A DNA stretch of 64,000 nt. Origin: Prosthecobacter fusiformis. GTDB taxonomy: Bacteria; Verrucomicrobiota; Verrucomicrobiia; Verrucomicrobiales; Verrucomicrobiaceae. The stretch spans positions 186,001 to 250,000 of the forward strand of contig NZ_SOCA01000006.1 of the NCBI RefSeq assembly GCF_004364345.1, read 5' to 3'. Below the pieces are notes generated by a model that did not search any database, had not been told where the DNA came from, and saw nothing but the letters and a program-made list of their open reading frames with translations. Made by a program: the position numbers and the translations under genes. This document shows positions 1 to 8,639 of this stretch, piece after piece (the stretch's first letter is position 1; every line of letters begins with the position of its first letter).

Positions 1-57
1 TTGTGGAATTCCCATTGGCAGCCCTTAATGGCTTTCGTTTACCTCTGCTCCCACTTC

Positions 58-732
58 ATGAACCTCCTCCTTGTTGAAGATGATCCCGAGCTTGGCCGCC
101 AGGTGGCAGGCTGGATGCATGACGCTGGTCACGCTTTAAAATGGGAAAAAACGGCGGCAGCAGCCCTTGAGGTGATCCGGAAGCAGGAGTGTGATGCGGT
201 GATTTTGGATGTGGGGTTGCCGGACATGAACGGCTTTAGCTTGATGGAAAAATTGCGCCGGGAAGGTGTGCGTACCCCGGTGCTCTTTCTCACCGCCAGG
301 GCGGAGGTCTCTGACCGCGTGCGAGGATTTTCCGCCGGCGGGGATGATTACCTCACGAAGCCCTTTGCCTTTGAAGAACTGCTGGCCCGGTTGGAGGCGC
401 TGCACCGACGTTCCACCAATCATGTGCCCACTCATCGTAACCTTGGGAAATGCCGTCTGGACCTGATGAAGCGGCGGGTGAGCTGTGGCGGTGAAAGTGT
501 GGAATTGCAGCCGCGCGAGTGGTGCCTGTTGGAGGTACTGATGAGCCATGAAGGACGCGTGCTGCCAAAGAAATTTTTGCTGGAGCAGGTCTGGGATATC
601 CATTTTGATCCGGGTACCAATGTGGTGGATGCCATGGTCTGCCGACTGCGGCGCAAGCTGGAGATGCCCGGTTGCGATGTGATGATCGAGACCATTCGAG
701 GAAAAGGCTATGTTTTCAAAACTCTGGCCTGA
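58..732 (+). CDS. OmpR-family response regulator
   Basis: Two-component response regulator of 224 residues: a receiver domain followed by a winged-helix DNA-binding domain. Visible receiver residues are the acidic pair D8/D9, the phospho-acceptor D51 in the DVGLPDMNG motif, T79 and K101 (LTKPF). The C-terminal half carries the OmpR pattern ending in IETIRGKGYVF. I chose the ATG at 58 because MNLLLVEDD is the normal beginning of a receiver domain; the reading frame stays open to base 1, but those 19 codons look non-native. The 3' end overlaps the kinase gene by 23 bases, so the two are co-translated and surely cognate. The signal sensed is unknown; such pairs often respond to metal or envelope stress. 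Confidence 0.95.
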   Translation: MNLLLVEDDPELGRQVAGWMHDAGHALKWEKTAAAALEVIRKQECDAVILDVGLPDMNGFSLMEKLRREGVRTPVLFLTARAEVSDRVRGFSAGGDDYLTKPFAFEELLARLEALHRRSTNHVPTHRNLGKCRLDLMKRRVSCGGESVELQPREWCLLEVLMSHEGRVLPKKFLLEQVWDIHFDPGTNVVDAMVCRLRRKLEMPGCDVMIETIRGKGYVFKTLA

Positions 733-2101
733 AAAGCTGCCCTCCCCCTGGCGCCTGTCTTTGCTGATGGTGCTGATCGTCCTGGTCATCAATCTGATGA
801 TCCTCACTTTTGTCCGCATCGCGGTCACGCAGGACATGAGGTCGGTCAACCGTAGCCGCATTTTGGACAGCTTGCTGCAACATGCCGCGCTTTATACAGA
901 AGGGGGGTTGCCAATGCTGAAAAAAGTTAGCAAAGCAGGCCAGCCGCTGAGCCGGAACGGCCTGCGTGTGGTGGGGGCGACAGGAGTGGTCGTTTATGAA
1001 GATATTCCAGAGCCTCTGAGGCCTTACCCATGGCCGACGCAACCTCTGCGTACCCTTGTTGGGAAAGGTGATATGGACCAGCAGGAAATCACTGCGGACG
1101 GGCAGCCCTTTCTTCTGTATGTGGGGGCCATCCGGCTGTGGGACGGAAGTACTCTCTGGTTAGGCCGCACGGATGCGCAGTCGCGGCATTATCTGGGAAA
1201 TATTGAAAGGCATTTATGGTTTGCGGGGCTGACTGCCTCACTCATGGCCTTCTTACCGGTGATGTGGTATCTGCATGATGTATTGCGGCCCATTCAATCC
1301 TTCATCATTAGTGCAGAGCGTATGCGGCTGCCGGGTAGCACCACACGTCTGCGTGCGCCGGGGGCCATTCCAGAATTGAAAGTGCTCGCCTCCGTGGTCA
1401 ATACGGGGCTGGATCAGATCCAGGCTCTGACGCGGGAGCTACAGTCCACCAATGACTTCCTGGCCCATGAACTGCGCACGCCGCTGGCCCGTATTCGGGG
1501 AAACTTGGAGCATCTGCATGATGAGACGGACAATGATAAGGCACGCGAGGCGGCTGCGCGTGGCCTGGAGGAAATCGACCGTGCGACCCAGCTCGTCCAG
1601 ACTCTGCTGACCATCCGTGCGGGAGACCATGCTGCCTTACGCCTGCATCGCCAGATCACTTCCCTGGATAGCTTGCTCAGCAATTTGGTGGAGCTTTTTA
1701 TACCTGCCGCTGAAGACCGTCGCCTGGTGTTAAAGCTGGTGCCGGGTTTAAGCCTCACTTTAAACATGGACCGTGAGCTACTGACCCAGGCGGTTTCCAA
1801 TCTGCTGGACAATGCCCTGGCCTATACGCCTGCTGGCGGGCAGATCACCGTGCGCTGGCAGGGGGAGGGCACGGGGGCGCTTATCACGGTGGATGATACG
1901 GGACCCGGCCTGCATCCAGGGGAGGTTGAGGTCATCTGGGAGCGGTATGCGCGGGGGACGGCCGCGAGGCCTAAAACATCGGGCATGGGGCTGGGGCTGA
2001 GCCTGGTGCGCTCCATCGCCATGGCTCATGGCGGATACGCCGGTGCACAGAACCGCGAGGGTGGCGGCTCCACTTTTTGGATCCATATTCCGGGCGCATA
2101 A
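710..2101 (+). CDS. Sensor histidine kinase
   Basis: Membrane-bound histidine kinase of 463 residues, partner of the preceding regulator. The layout is a short N-terminus, TM helix about residues 14-38, a periplasmic sensor region of about 130 residues, a second TM helix about 169-188, HAMP-like linker, HisKA with H253 in LAHELRTPLAR, then a HATPase domain with N-box NLLDNAL (364-370), G1 DDTGPGL (395-401) and G2 GMGLGL (425-430). All catalytic boxes are intact. The gene starts inside the regulator gene. It resembles the CusS/QseC type in layout, but the periplasmic region shows no motif I recognise, so the ligand cannot be inferred. Confidence 0.95.
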   Translation: MFSKLWPEKLPSPWRLSLLMVLIVLVINLMILTFVRIAVTQDMRSVNRSRILDSLLQHAALYTEGGLPMLKKVSKAGQPLSRNGLRVVGATGVVVYEDIPEPLRPYPWPTQPLRTLVGKGDMDQQEITADGQPFLLYVGAIRLWDGSTLWLGRTDAQSRHYLGNIERHLWFAGLTASLMAFLPVMWYLHDVLRPIQSFIISAERMRLPGSTTRLRAPGAIPELKVLASVVNTGLDQIQALTRELQSTNDFLAHELRTPLARIRGNLEHLHDETDNDKAREAAARGLEEIDRATQLVQTLLTIRAGDHAALRLHRQITSLDSLLSNLVELFIPAAEDRRLVLKLVPGLSLTLNMDRELLTQAVSNLLDNALAYTPAGGQITVRWQGEGTGALITVDDTGPGLHPGEVEVIWERYARGTAARPKTSGMGLGLSLVRSIAMAHGGYAGAQNREGGGSTFWIHIPGA

Positions 2102-2156
2102 AACGATGCAGCCTGTCATACGGATCGTCAGGCCATGTCACCCAGAGGAAACATGA

Positions 2157-2681
2157 ATGGATCGCGAACTCGCCGACAACCTCGAAGCCCTGCATCCCGA
2201 TGCTTTTGGCTGGGCGTTGCACTGCTGCGGCGGGGATGCTTCACGGGCGGAGGAGGTGCTGCAAAATGCGTACCTCAAGATCGTCCAGGGCCGCCTGCAT
2301 CATGCGGGAGCCTCCAGTTTCAGGACGTGGTGGTTCGGCGTCATCCGGTTGACCGCGCACGAGGAATTTCGTCGCTTGTGCTATCGCGAGTCCCTCTTGG
2401 GAAAGCTGTGGATGCAACTCACCGGGGATGCGCGCGATCCACGTCCGTCCCCCTCACATCAGGCGGAACTGGACGAACAAACTTTGCAATTGCGCGCTGC
2501 CTTGGCGCAATTGCCCGCCCGCCAAGCGGAGGTGCTGCACCTCGTTTTTTACCAGGACCTCACCCTCAGCGAAGCTGCCGCCGTGATGAAAGTGAGCGTG
2601 GGCTCCGTGCGCCAGCATTACGAGCGGGGCAAGGCGCGTCTGCGCAGCCTGCTGCAACCCTCTTCCGATCATGAATCCTGA
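2157..2681 (+). CDS. ECF-type RNA polymerase sigma factor
   Basis: Sigma-70 family protein of 174 residues with region 2 (DAFGWALHCCGG... FRTWWFGVIRL) and a clear region 4 at the C-terminus (LPARQAEVLHLVFYQDLTLSEAAAVMKVSVGSVRQH), the size and layout of group IV (ECF) factors. A purine-rich AGAGGA lies just upstream of the ATG. It begins 55 bases after the histidine kinase gene and overlaps the next gene, which encodes a small single-pass membrane protein, by 11 bases. That arrangement is typical of a sigma factor with its membrane regulator. The target promoters cannot be read from this window. Confidence 0.88.
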   Translation: MDRELADNLEALHPDAFGWALHCCGGDASRAEEVLQNAYLKIVQGRLHHAGASSFRTWWFGVIRLTAHEEFRRLCYRESLLGKLWMQLTGDARDPRPSPSHQAELDEQTLQLRAALAQLPARQAEVLHLVFYQDLTLSEAAAVMKVSVGSVRQHYERGKARLRSLLQPSSDHES

Positions 2682-3018
2682 CCCTGATAATGACCTGCGT
2701 ACTCGCTTTCAAGCGCAACGCCGCGCCAACTACGAAAGTGCCCCCGCATTCAACTTGCCAGCAGCCCGTGCGCCTTCTCACAAGGTCTCTGGCTCATCGA
2801 TCAAGCGGATGTGGATCCCCGTTTGCGCGGCTGTTTTGCTGGCCGTCGGCCTCTTCTTTTCACTGCCTCCCACGCATTCTGCACCCCGTCTTGCTGATGC
2901 TCTGCCTGTGCTGCTGGATGCGCCTTCCCAACCGCTCTTTGCCAGCCTTGAGCAGGGATCCACCAGCGCTCCCAGTGACTTTCTTCTTCCTGCTCACCTG
3001 ATCATTCAAATGCCATGA
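2671..3018 (+). CDS. Small single-pass membrane protein, possible anti-sigma factor
   Basis: A 115-residue protein with a soluble charged N-terminus of about 45 residues, one hydrophobic helix at about 48-65 and a short periplasmic tail. It overlaps the sigma gene by 11 bases and the CpxP-like gene by 4 bases (ATGA), so the three are translationally coupled. Position, size and topology fit a minimal anti-sigma factor, but no zinc-binding HxxxCxxC motif is present and sequence alone does not prove it. The alternative is a membrane anchor or sensor partner for the following periplasmic protein. Confidence 0.6.
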   Translation: MNPDPDNDLRTRFQAQRRANYESAPAFNLPAARAPSHKVSGSSIKRMWIPVCAAVLLAVGLFFSLPPTHSAPRLADALPVLLDAPSQPLFASLEQGSTSAPSDFLLPAHLIIQMP

Positions 3019-3848
3019 GACTTGCCTTTTTATTTCTTGTTTTGGTGACGTGCGGTTTCGCTGCGGGGCCGGAGAGCTGGTTGCAAAACGGGCTGCTGAC
3101 ACCGGAGATGATCGCGATGATCAAGCCCGAGCTGGCGTTGACCCTCGAGCAGGAAAATGCGATGAACAAGATCGCCGCCACCGCACGGGACGAGGCGGCG
3201 CCTTTGGAGCAAAAAGTGCGCGAAGAGCAAAAAGCCTTTGGGCAGATTTTACGGCAACCAGGTTCTACGTCCGAAGTGGCAGCGGCTGCTTTGACACGCC
3301 TCATGGAGGCTGAGGCTGAGGTGAAGCATCTTCAGCTCCGCACCCTGCTGAACCTGCGGGATGTCTTAAGCCCGGAGCAACAGAAAAAAGCCGTGGCCCT
3401 GGTGCCCGCCCGGCAGGCCAAGCGCAGTGATCAGGAAACGCGCCTGCGTGAAAAAGCTGCCCGTCTAAAGGCTGCTGTGGAGGCCCTGGGCGTGCCTGCT
3501 ACCGCGGGCATGGTGCAGCGCGGTTTGGAAGTGGAGTCGCTCGTCCGGGAAGGTGATCTGGCTGCGGCTGGTGCGGCATTGGACCGGCTCTTCATCGACA
3601 GTCAGGTGGACAAACCCGAAGAGGCCGAGCCTCTGGATTTTTCGTCATTCGCTCCCGGTGATACTGACATTGAAACTCTGAGGCAGCGTTATCAGGCGGT
3701 GGAAGCCGCTGCCCAGTCAGTCATCTCCATTCATCTCTTGCGTCAGTTGATCCAGGCCAGGAAAGCGCTGGAGCAGGCCAAAGCGGATGAAGATGTCATT
3801 GCCGTCGGGCGCATTCTGAGCTGGGCTGAGAAAGTGCTGAAACTGTAG
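3015..3848 (+). CDS. CpxP/Spy-like periplasmic helical protein
   Basis: A 277-residue exported protein with a signal peptide (about residues 1-16) and an almost wholly helical, charged mature region. Two LTxxQ-like segments are visible, LTLEQ (42-46) and LSPEQ (118-122), as in Spy/CpxP-type stress chaperones and periplasmic metal sensors. At 277 residues it is longer than Spy or CpxP (about 160), the extra being a C-terminal helical half. It is the last gene of the sigma/membrane protein unit. An envelope-stress or metal sensing role is inferred from this context only. Confidence 0.6.
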   Translation: MRLAFLFLVLVTCGFAAGPESWLQNGLLTPEMIAMIKPELALTLEQENAMNKIAATARDEAAPLEQKVREEQKAFGQILRQPGSTSEVAAAALTRLMEAEAEVKHLQLRTLLNLRDVLSPEQQKKAVALVPARQAKRSDQETRLREKAARLKAAVEALGVPATAGMVQRGLEVESLVREGDLAAAGAALDRLFIDSQVDKPEEAEPLDFSSFAPGDTDIETLRQRYQAVEAAAQSVISIHLLRQLIQARKALEQAKADEDVIAVGRILSWAEKVLKL

Positions 3849-3878
3849 CCTCCATTCATCAGCCCAGGCAGGATCAGG

Positions 3879-4958
3879 CTAAAGCTTCACGCTGAATTCA
3901 TCCTTCAGCGTCACACTCTCGGCAAAGGCCACTAAAAGCTCGATCACCTGCTCCACATCCCGCAGGTCCGCCATTTCCACCACACTGTGCATGTAACGCA
4001 GCGGCAGGGAAACCAGGGCGCTGGGGATGCCATGCTGCTGGTTAAAAATCACATCGGTATCCGTTCCCGTAAAGCGTGAGGAGGATTCGTGCTGGATCAG
4101 CATCTTTTTCTCCTCTGCCACCTGGATCAGCCTTTTCACCACCTCCACATGATTGGCACCGCCATGCGTCAGGGTGGGGCCATCGCCCAGTTTTACCTCG
4201 CCATGTTTTTTCACATCCACACTCGGGGTATCCGTGGCGTGGGTCACATCCAGCACGATGGCCACATCTGGCATCAGGCGATAAGCCGCCATCTTTGCCC
4301 CATGTCCACCGATCTCCTCCTGCACCGCATTCAGGGCGATGACAGTGGATGGCAGCCGTGTCTTGCGTTTGCTCAGCCGGGCGATGACTTCGGCGATGAT
4401 GAAGCCGCCTAGCCGGTTGTCCAGAGCACGTCCTACCAGGCGGTGAGCGCCCAATTCTTCCACCGTATCCGTATAGACCGCCGGATGGCCCACCCGGATG
4501 CCGGCATCACTCACCTCGCCCGCGCTGCGTGCGCCGATGTCGATCCAAAGCTCGTGCACCTTTGGCGCTTTCTCATTGTCCCGGTCCTCACGGATATGAA
4601 TGGCGATGTTGCCGATGATTCCGCGCACGATTCCTTTGTCCCCCAGGATGTCCACGCGGCGGCCGCGTGCCGTGGCCACATCGCTGCCTCCCACCCGGTC
4701 CACGCTGATGAAACCCTCCTTGGAAATGTACTTCACCATGTAGCCGATCTCGTCGGCATGAGCTTCGAACATGATGCGCTTGGGGGCCTTGCCTTTGCCA
4801 TCCAGCGTTGCCCACGCCGTGCCGTAAGCATCGCTCTCCACCCGATCTGCAAACTTGCCTGCATAAGCCGCCCACTTCCGCTGTCCTCGTACTTCAAAGC
4901 CCGTCGGGCTGGGGGTGGAAAGGAGATCAACGAGGAAGTTTTTGGAAGTGGCAGTCAT
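3879..4958 (-). CDS. M42 family metallo-aminopeptidase
   Basis: Cytosolic di-metal aminopeptidase of the M42 (FrvX/TET-like) family, 359 residues. Visible metal and catalytic residues are H67 and D69 in the AHADEIGYMV motif, the bridging Asp in RALDNRLGGF, the catalytic Glu pair in VQEEIGGHG, the Asp in VLDVTHATD and the final His in YMHSVVE. The ATG at 4958 gives MTATSKNFLVDLLS, which matches family starts; an in-frame TTG 18 bases upstream is possible but less likely. The gene stands alone, convergent with the CpxP-like gene and downstream of the rpsA terminator. It probably trims peptides; substrate preference cannot be read. Confidence 0.92.
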   Translation of the reverse strand: MTATSKNFLVDLLSTPSPTGFEVRGQRKWAAYAGKFADRVESDAYGTAWATLDGKGKAPKRIMFEAHADEIGYMVKYISKEGFISVDRVGGSDVATARGRRVDILGDKGIVRGIIGNIAIHIREDRDNEKAPKVHELWIDIGARSAGEVSDAGIRVGHPAVYTDTVEELGAHRLVGRALDNRLGGFIIAEVIARLSKRKTRLPSTVIALNAVQEEIGGHGAKMAAYRLMPDVAIVLDVTHATDTPSVDVKKHGEVKLGDGPTLTHGGANHVEVVKRLIQVAEEKKMLIQHESSSRFTGTDTDVIFNQQHGIPSALVSLPLRYMHSVVEMADLRDVEQVIELLVAFAESVTLKDEFSVKL

Positions 4959-5060
4959 GATTGGAAATAGGGGCAAAGGTCCCCTAAACCATGTCTAACG
5001 ACGGGCAAGAGTTTACCGTCGCCAGGAAATGGGAAAATGCGTTGGTTTAGGTGGAAGACA

Positions 5061-5090
5061 CAAAAAAGAGGGACGTCTTGCGACGTCCCT
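5061..5090 (-). terminator. rpsA intrinsic terminator
   Basis: A perfect 9-bp stem (AGGGACGTC/GACGTCCCT, 5069-5090) with a 4-base loop. On the minus strand it is followed by a six-T run (complement of 5062-5067). It sits 33 bases beyond the rpsA stop codon and is a textbook Rho-independent terminator. Confidence 0.92.
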
Positions 5091-5122
5091 CCGTGAGGTT
5101 TTGAGGCTGTTGACCGGGGCGA

Positions 5123-6796
5123 TTATTGCCCTGGGCGCCAGTCTTCGGTGGCGAACTTGAAGGCCTGCTCGAGACCGACGAGGTCGGTGCTTGGGCGGAG
5201 TGCTTCGAAAGCCTGGCTTTCTTTCTGCACATCGGCTTCGCTGTAGTTCATGGCCTTGATGGAGAGGCCGACGCGGCGCTCCACTTTGTCCACCTTGATG
5301 ACGCGGGCTTCGACATCGTCGCCGACGTTGATGACGTCCTTGACCTTGGCCACATGATCTTCGCTGAGCTGGGAGATGTGAACCAGACCGTCGATGTCGC
5401 CTTCGAGTTCCACGAAAGCGCCGAAGGAGGCGATCTTGGCGACCTTGCCCTTGACGACATCGCCGACCTTGAAGCGGCTGTCGATTTCCGACCATGGGTC
5501 GGTTTCGAGCTGCTTCATGCCCAGGCTGATGCGCTGGTTGGCTTTGTCGATGCCGAGCACGGTGGCTTCCACTTCCTGGCCCTTCTTGAGCATTTCGGAA
5601 GGATGGTTGACCTTGCGTGTCCAGCTGAGGTCGGACACGTGGATCATGCCGTCGATGCCTTCTTCCAGTTCCACAAACGCGCCGTAGGCGGTGAGGTTGC
5701 GGACCGGGCGGGTCATCGTGGTGCCAATTGGGTAACGAACGTCAATGTCGTCCCAAGGATTGGTGTCGAGCTGACGGACGCCAAGGCTGATCTTGCGCTC
5801 TTCCTTGTTGATGCCAAGGACGCGGGCTTCGATTTCCTGACCGACCTGAAGGACGTCGGAAGGACGGGCGATGCGCTTCGTCCAGGAAAGCTCGGAGACG
5901 TGAACAAGGCCTTCGACGCCTTCTTCCACTTCGCAGAAGGCACCGTAAGCGACGAGCTTGGTGACCTTGCCCTTGACGGTCTGGCCGACAGGGTAACGGG
6001 CTTCGATGTTTTCCCAAGGATTGTTCTGGAGCTGCTTGAGGCCCAGGGAGACGCGCTCTTTTTCGCGGTTCACTTCCAGGATCACGACGTCCAGGCGCTG
6101 ACCGATCCCGACCATTTCGGTAGGATGGTTCAGGCGGCCCCACGACATGTCTGTGATGTGGAGGAGACCGTCCATGCCATTGAGGTCCACAAACACACCG
6201 AAGTCGGTGATGTTCTTGACCACGCCGACGACTTTGTCGCCAGGGTTGACGGAGTCGAGGAACTTCTGGCGCTGCTCGGCACGTTCTGCCTCGATGACTT
6301 CGCGGCGGGAAAGAACGATGTTTTTGCGGTCGTCGTTGATCTTGACGATCTTGAATTCGAAAACCTTGCCAACGTATTCGTTGAGGTCTTTTGGCGGGAT
6401 GATGTCGATCTGGCTGCCTGGAAGGAAGGCTTCGACGCCGACGTTGACCATGAGGCCACCTTTGACGACGGATTTGACCTTGCCTTTGACGAGACCACCG
6501 TCGCGGAAGACGGAAGCGATCTTTTCCCAGTTCTGCTTGTAGGCGGCCTTTTCCTTCGAGAGGACGACCATGCCTTCATCATTTTCCAGTTTTTCGAGGA
6601 GGACTTCGACCTCATCGCCCACCTGGATGTCTTCATCTTCAAACTCGTTGGCGGGGATAGCGCCTTCGGATTTGTATCCGATGTCCACAAGGACGATCTG
6701 CGGTTTGATTTCAAGGATCCGGCCTTTGACGATGGATCCTTCGGAGAGTTCACGGAAGGATCCTGCGATCATCTCCGCGAGTGTAGCTGCGCTCAT
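5123..6796 (-). CDS. rpsA: 30S ribosomal protein S1
   Basis: Ribosomal protein S1, 557 residues, which brings mRNA to the 30S subunit. Six S1/OB-fold repeats can be counted, each with the G-x-V-K/V-G start and a middle block such as GVFVDLNGMDGLLHITDMSW or GAFVELEEGIDGMIHVSDLSW. The first two repeats are more divergent, as in E. coli S1, where they bind the ribosome rather than RNA. The ATG at 6796 (MSAATLAEM) is chosen; the frame is open for another 46 codons upstream, but that stretch is rich in Arg/Pro/Ser and not S1-like. It is transcribed alone and ends at a strong terminator. Confidence 0.97.
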   Translation of the reverse strand: MSAATLAEMIAGSFRELSEGSIVKGRILEIKPQIVLVDIGYKSEGAIPANEFEDEDIQVGDEVEVLLEKLENDEGMVVLSKEKAAYKQNWEKIASVFRDGGLVKGKVKSVVKGGLMVNVGVEAFLPGSQIDIIPPKDLNEYVGKVFEFKIVKINDDRKNIVLSRREVIEAERAEQRQKFLDSVNPGDKVVGVVKNITDFGVFVDLNGMDGLLHITDMSWGRLNHPTEMVGIGQRLDVVILEVNREKERVSLGLKQLQNNPWENIEARYPVGQTVKGKVTKLVAYGAFCEVEEGVEGLVHVSELSWTKRIARPSDVLQVGQEIEARVLGINKEERKISLGVRQLDTNPWDDIDVRYPIGTTMTRPVRNLTAYGAFVELEEGIDGMIHVSDLSWTRKVNHPSEMLKKGQEVEATVLGIDKANQRISLGMKQLETDPWSEIDSRFKVGDVVKGKVAKIASFGAFVELEGDIDGLVHISQLSEDHVAKVKDVINVGDDVEARVIKVDKVERRVGLSIKAMNYSEADVQKESQAFEALRPSTDLVGLEQAFKFATEDWRPGQ

Positions 6797-7037
6797 GTAT
6801 ATTTTTCGGGTTAGGAGTGTTCTGTTGATAACCGAACACGGCCTCCCACTCCTGAGGGCTGCGTCGGGCTGATGTCCCGCGAGGCCAGAGGGCCACCGGA
6901 CAAAAGGGCGGTCATTCTCGGGGGAGAATGCCACTTCGCAAGGGGAAAGACGTGGCTGGAAAGGGCTAATTCGGGGCTGAAGCGTCCCAAACTAGCCCTG
7001 GGAAGAGCCTTTTCCGGGGATCGGTGACCCTGATGAC

Positions 7038-8639
7038 CTATTTAGTGGCCTTTTTCGGTTTCTTTCCTTTGGCGCCTTTCTTCGATGGCTCGGGTTTTTT
7101 CCGCATTTCGACGGGCACATCATTGGCCAGGTTGGCCCCTGGGGTACTGCGGCCATTGGCGATGAGGATCTCCAGTTTTTGGGTCAGGCTCGCGACGATT
7201 TCCGGATGTTGGGTGGAAAGGTTGTTCTGCTCGCCGAGGTCGGCGTCCATATCAAAGAGCTGGACGGGGGGAGAATCTTTGGGCTCGGTGCCTGGGCGGG
7301 GATCACTCCAGCCGCCGGAGCCAGGGCAGAGGGCGAGCTTCCACTTGCCTTCGCGGATGGCAAAGATGCCCTGGATGCTGTGATGGACGAGGCTGGGACG
7401 GGTGGCTTCTCCTTTTTCACCGAGGAGTGCAGGGAGGAAGCTGAAGCTGTCCTCGGCCGCGTTTTCTGGGATGCTGGCTCCGGTGATCTCGGCAGCGGTG
7501 GCGAGGAAATCCGTCAGGCAGGTAAGCTGGGCAGTGGTCTGGCCTGCTTTCACCTTGGCTGGCCAGCGCACCAGGAAGGGGACACGATGGCCACCATCAT
7601 AGATGTCGGCCTTATGACCGCGCATCTTGCCACTCGGGTTGTGGCCTTTGGCCAGCAGGGCAGGGTAATCGGCGCTGGGGGAGCAGCCATTGTCACTCGT
7701 GAGAATGATGGCGGTGTTTTCGGTTAGGCCGTTGTCATCCAGAGACTTCAGGATGCTGCCAATGGCGGCATCGGTCTCCATCACGAAGTCGCCATATTGA
7801 TTGAGGCCGCTTTTACCGCGCCATTCAGGATTGGGCAGGATGGGGGTGTGAGGGGAGGCGAGAGGGAGGTAGATGAAGAAGGGCTTGCCTGCTTTGGAGT
7901 CGGCAGCTTTTTCGGTGATGTAAGCCGTTGCCTTGCTGGCCAGGGTGGGAAGGACTTCGTAACCGGTGAAACCGGGGGCGGCAGGACCTTTGCGGGTATA
8001 ACGTTCAGTCGCGCCCTGGATCATTTCGAGCGAGCGATCCTCTGTGGGCTGGGCGGTAACGCGGGTGTTTTCGATGAAGCAATACGGCACCATGTCCAGC
8101 GAGGCACTGATGCCGAAGTAATAATCAAAACCGACGGCATTGGGGCCGTTCTTAGCAGGCTGGGTGAAGTCCACACTCCAGGCCTGCTCGTTGGATTCAA
8201 TGGTAAGCTCGGAGACGGTCTGGCCTTCCTTGATCTGCCAGTCCATGCCTAGGTGCCACTTGCCGATGGTGGCGGTGTGATAACCCTGTGCCTTGAGCAT
8301 GGAGGCCACGGTCATCCGGTCCGTGGCGATGAGATGCGGACTCAGGCCACCGAGAACGCCTTTTTGAAGTTTTGTGCGCCAGTTGTAACGACCGGTGAGG
8401 GTGCCATAACGTGTGGGTGTGCAGACACTGGAAGGCGTGTGGGCATCAGTGAAAGTGACGCCTTCTTTGGCGATGCGGTCCATGTTCGGCGTGGGGATCT
8501 TGCCGTCAGTATTCAGACACTTGAGGTCTCCATAACCGAGGTCATCGCAGAGAATGAAGATGAAGTTAGGCTTTTCGGCGGCGGAAGCCGTGGTGGCAAT
8601 AGCCATGCCGAGAATGGCGAGCAGAGGGATGAATTTCAT
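7038..8639 (-). CDS. Secreted type I sulfatase, CTPTR motif
   Basis: Arylsulfatase-like enzyme of 533 residues with a signal peptide (cleavage near residue 21). Metal ligands D32/D33 are present in ILCDDLGYGD. The formylglycine motif is C73-T-P-T-R followed by YGTLTGRYNWR, and a downstream IGKWHLG block provides the expected Lys/His. The C-terminus is a strongly basic tail (KPEPSKKGAKGKKPKKATK). The start overlaps the stop of the upstream propeller-like gene by four bases, so both are translated together. It likely removes sulfate from an external polysaccharide; which one is not decidable. Activity needs a formylglycine-generating enzyme, not encoded in this window. Confidence 0.95.
   Translation of the reverse strand: MKFIPLLAILGMAIATTASAAEKPNFIFILCDDLGYGDLKCLNTDGKIPTPNMDRIAKEGVTFTDAHTPSSVCTPTRYGTLTGRYNWRTKLQKGVLGGLSPHLIATDRMTVASMLKAQGYHTATIGKWHLGMDWQIKEGQTVSELTIESNEQAWSVDFTQPAKNGPNAVGFDYYFGISASLDMVPYCFIENTRVTAQPTEDRSLEMIQGATERYTRKGPAAPGFTGYEVLPTLASKATAYITEKAADSKAGKPFFIYLPLASPHTPILPNPEWRGKSGLNQYGDFVMETDAAIGSILKSLDDNGLTENTAIILTSDNGCSPSADYPALLAKGHNPSGKMRGHKADIYDGGHRVPFLVRWPAKVKAGQTTAQLTCLTDFLATAAEITGASIPENAAEDSFSFLPALLGEKGEATRPSLVHHSIQGIFAIREGKWKLALCPGSGGWSDPRPGTEPKDSPPVQLFDMDADLGEQNNLSTQHPEIVASLTQKLEILIANGRSTPGANLANDVPVEMRKKPEPSKKGAKGKKPKKATK

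Noticed and set aside
136-861. A 241-codon open frame antisense to the response regulator
   Set aside because: The plus-strand product is a complete OmpR-type regulator; the antisense frame has no motif.
5126-6814. A 562-codon open frame antisense to rpsA
   Set aside because: It mirrors the codon bias of the S1 repeats; its translation is low-complexity Asp/Phe/Val-rich sequence with no family resemblance, and rpsA on the other strand is certain.
6797-6934. N-terminal extension of ribosomal protein S1
   Set aside because: The frame is open but the translation is Arg/Pro/Ser-rich and unlike any S1 start; the ATG at 6796 matches the family.
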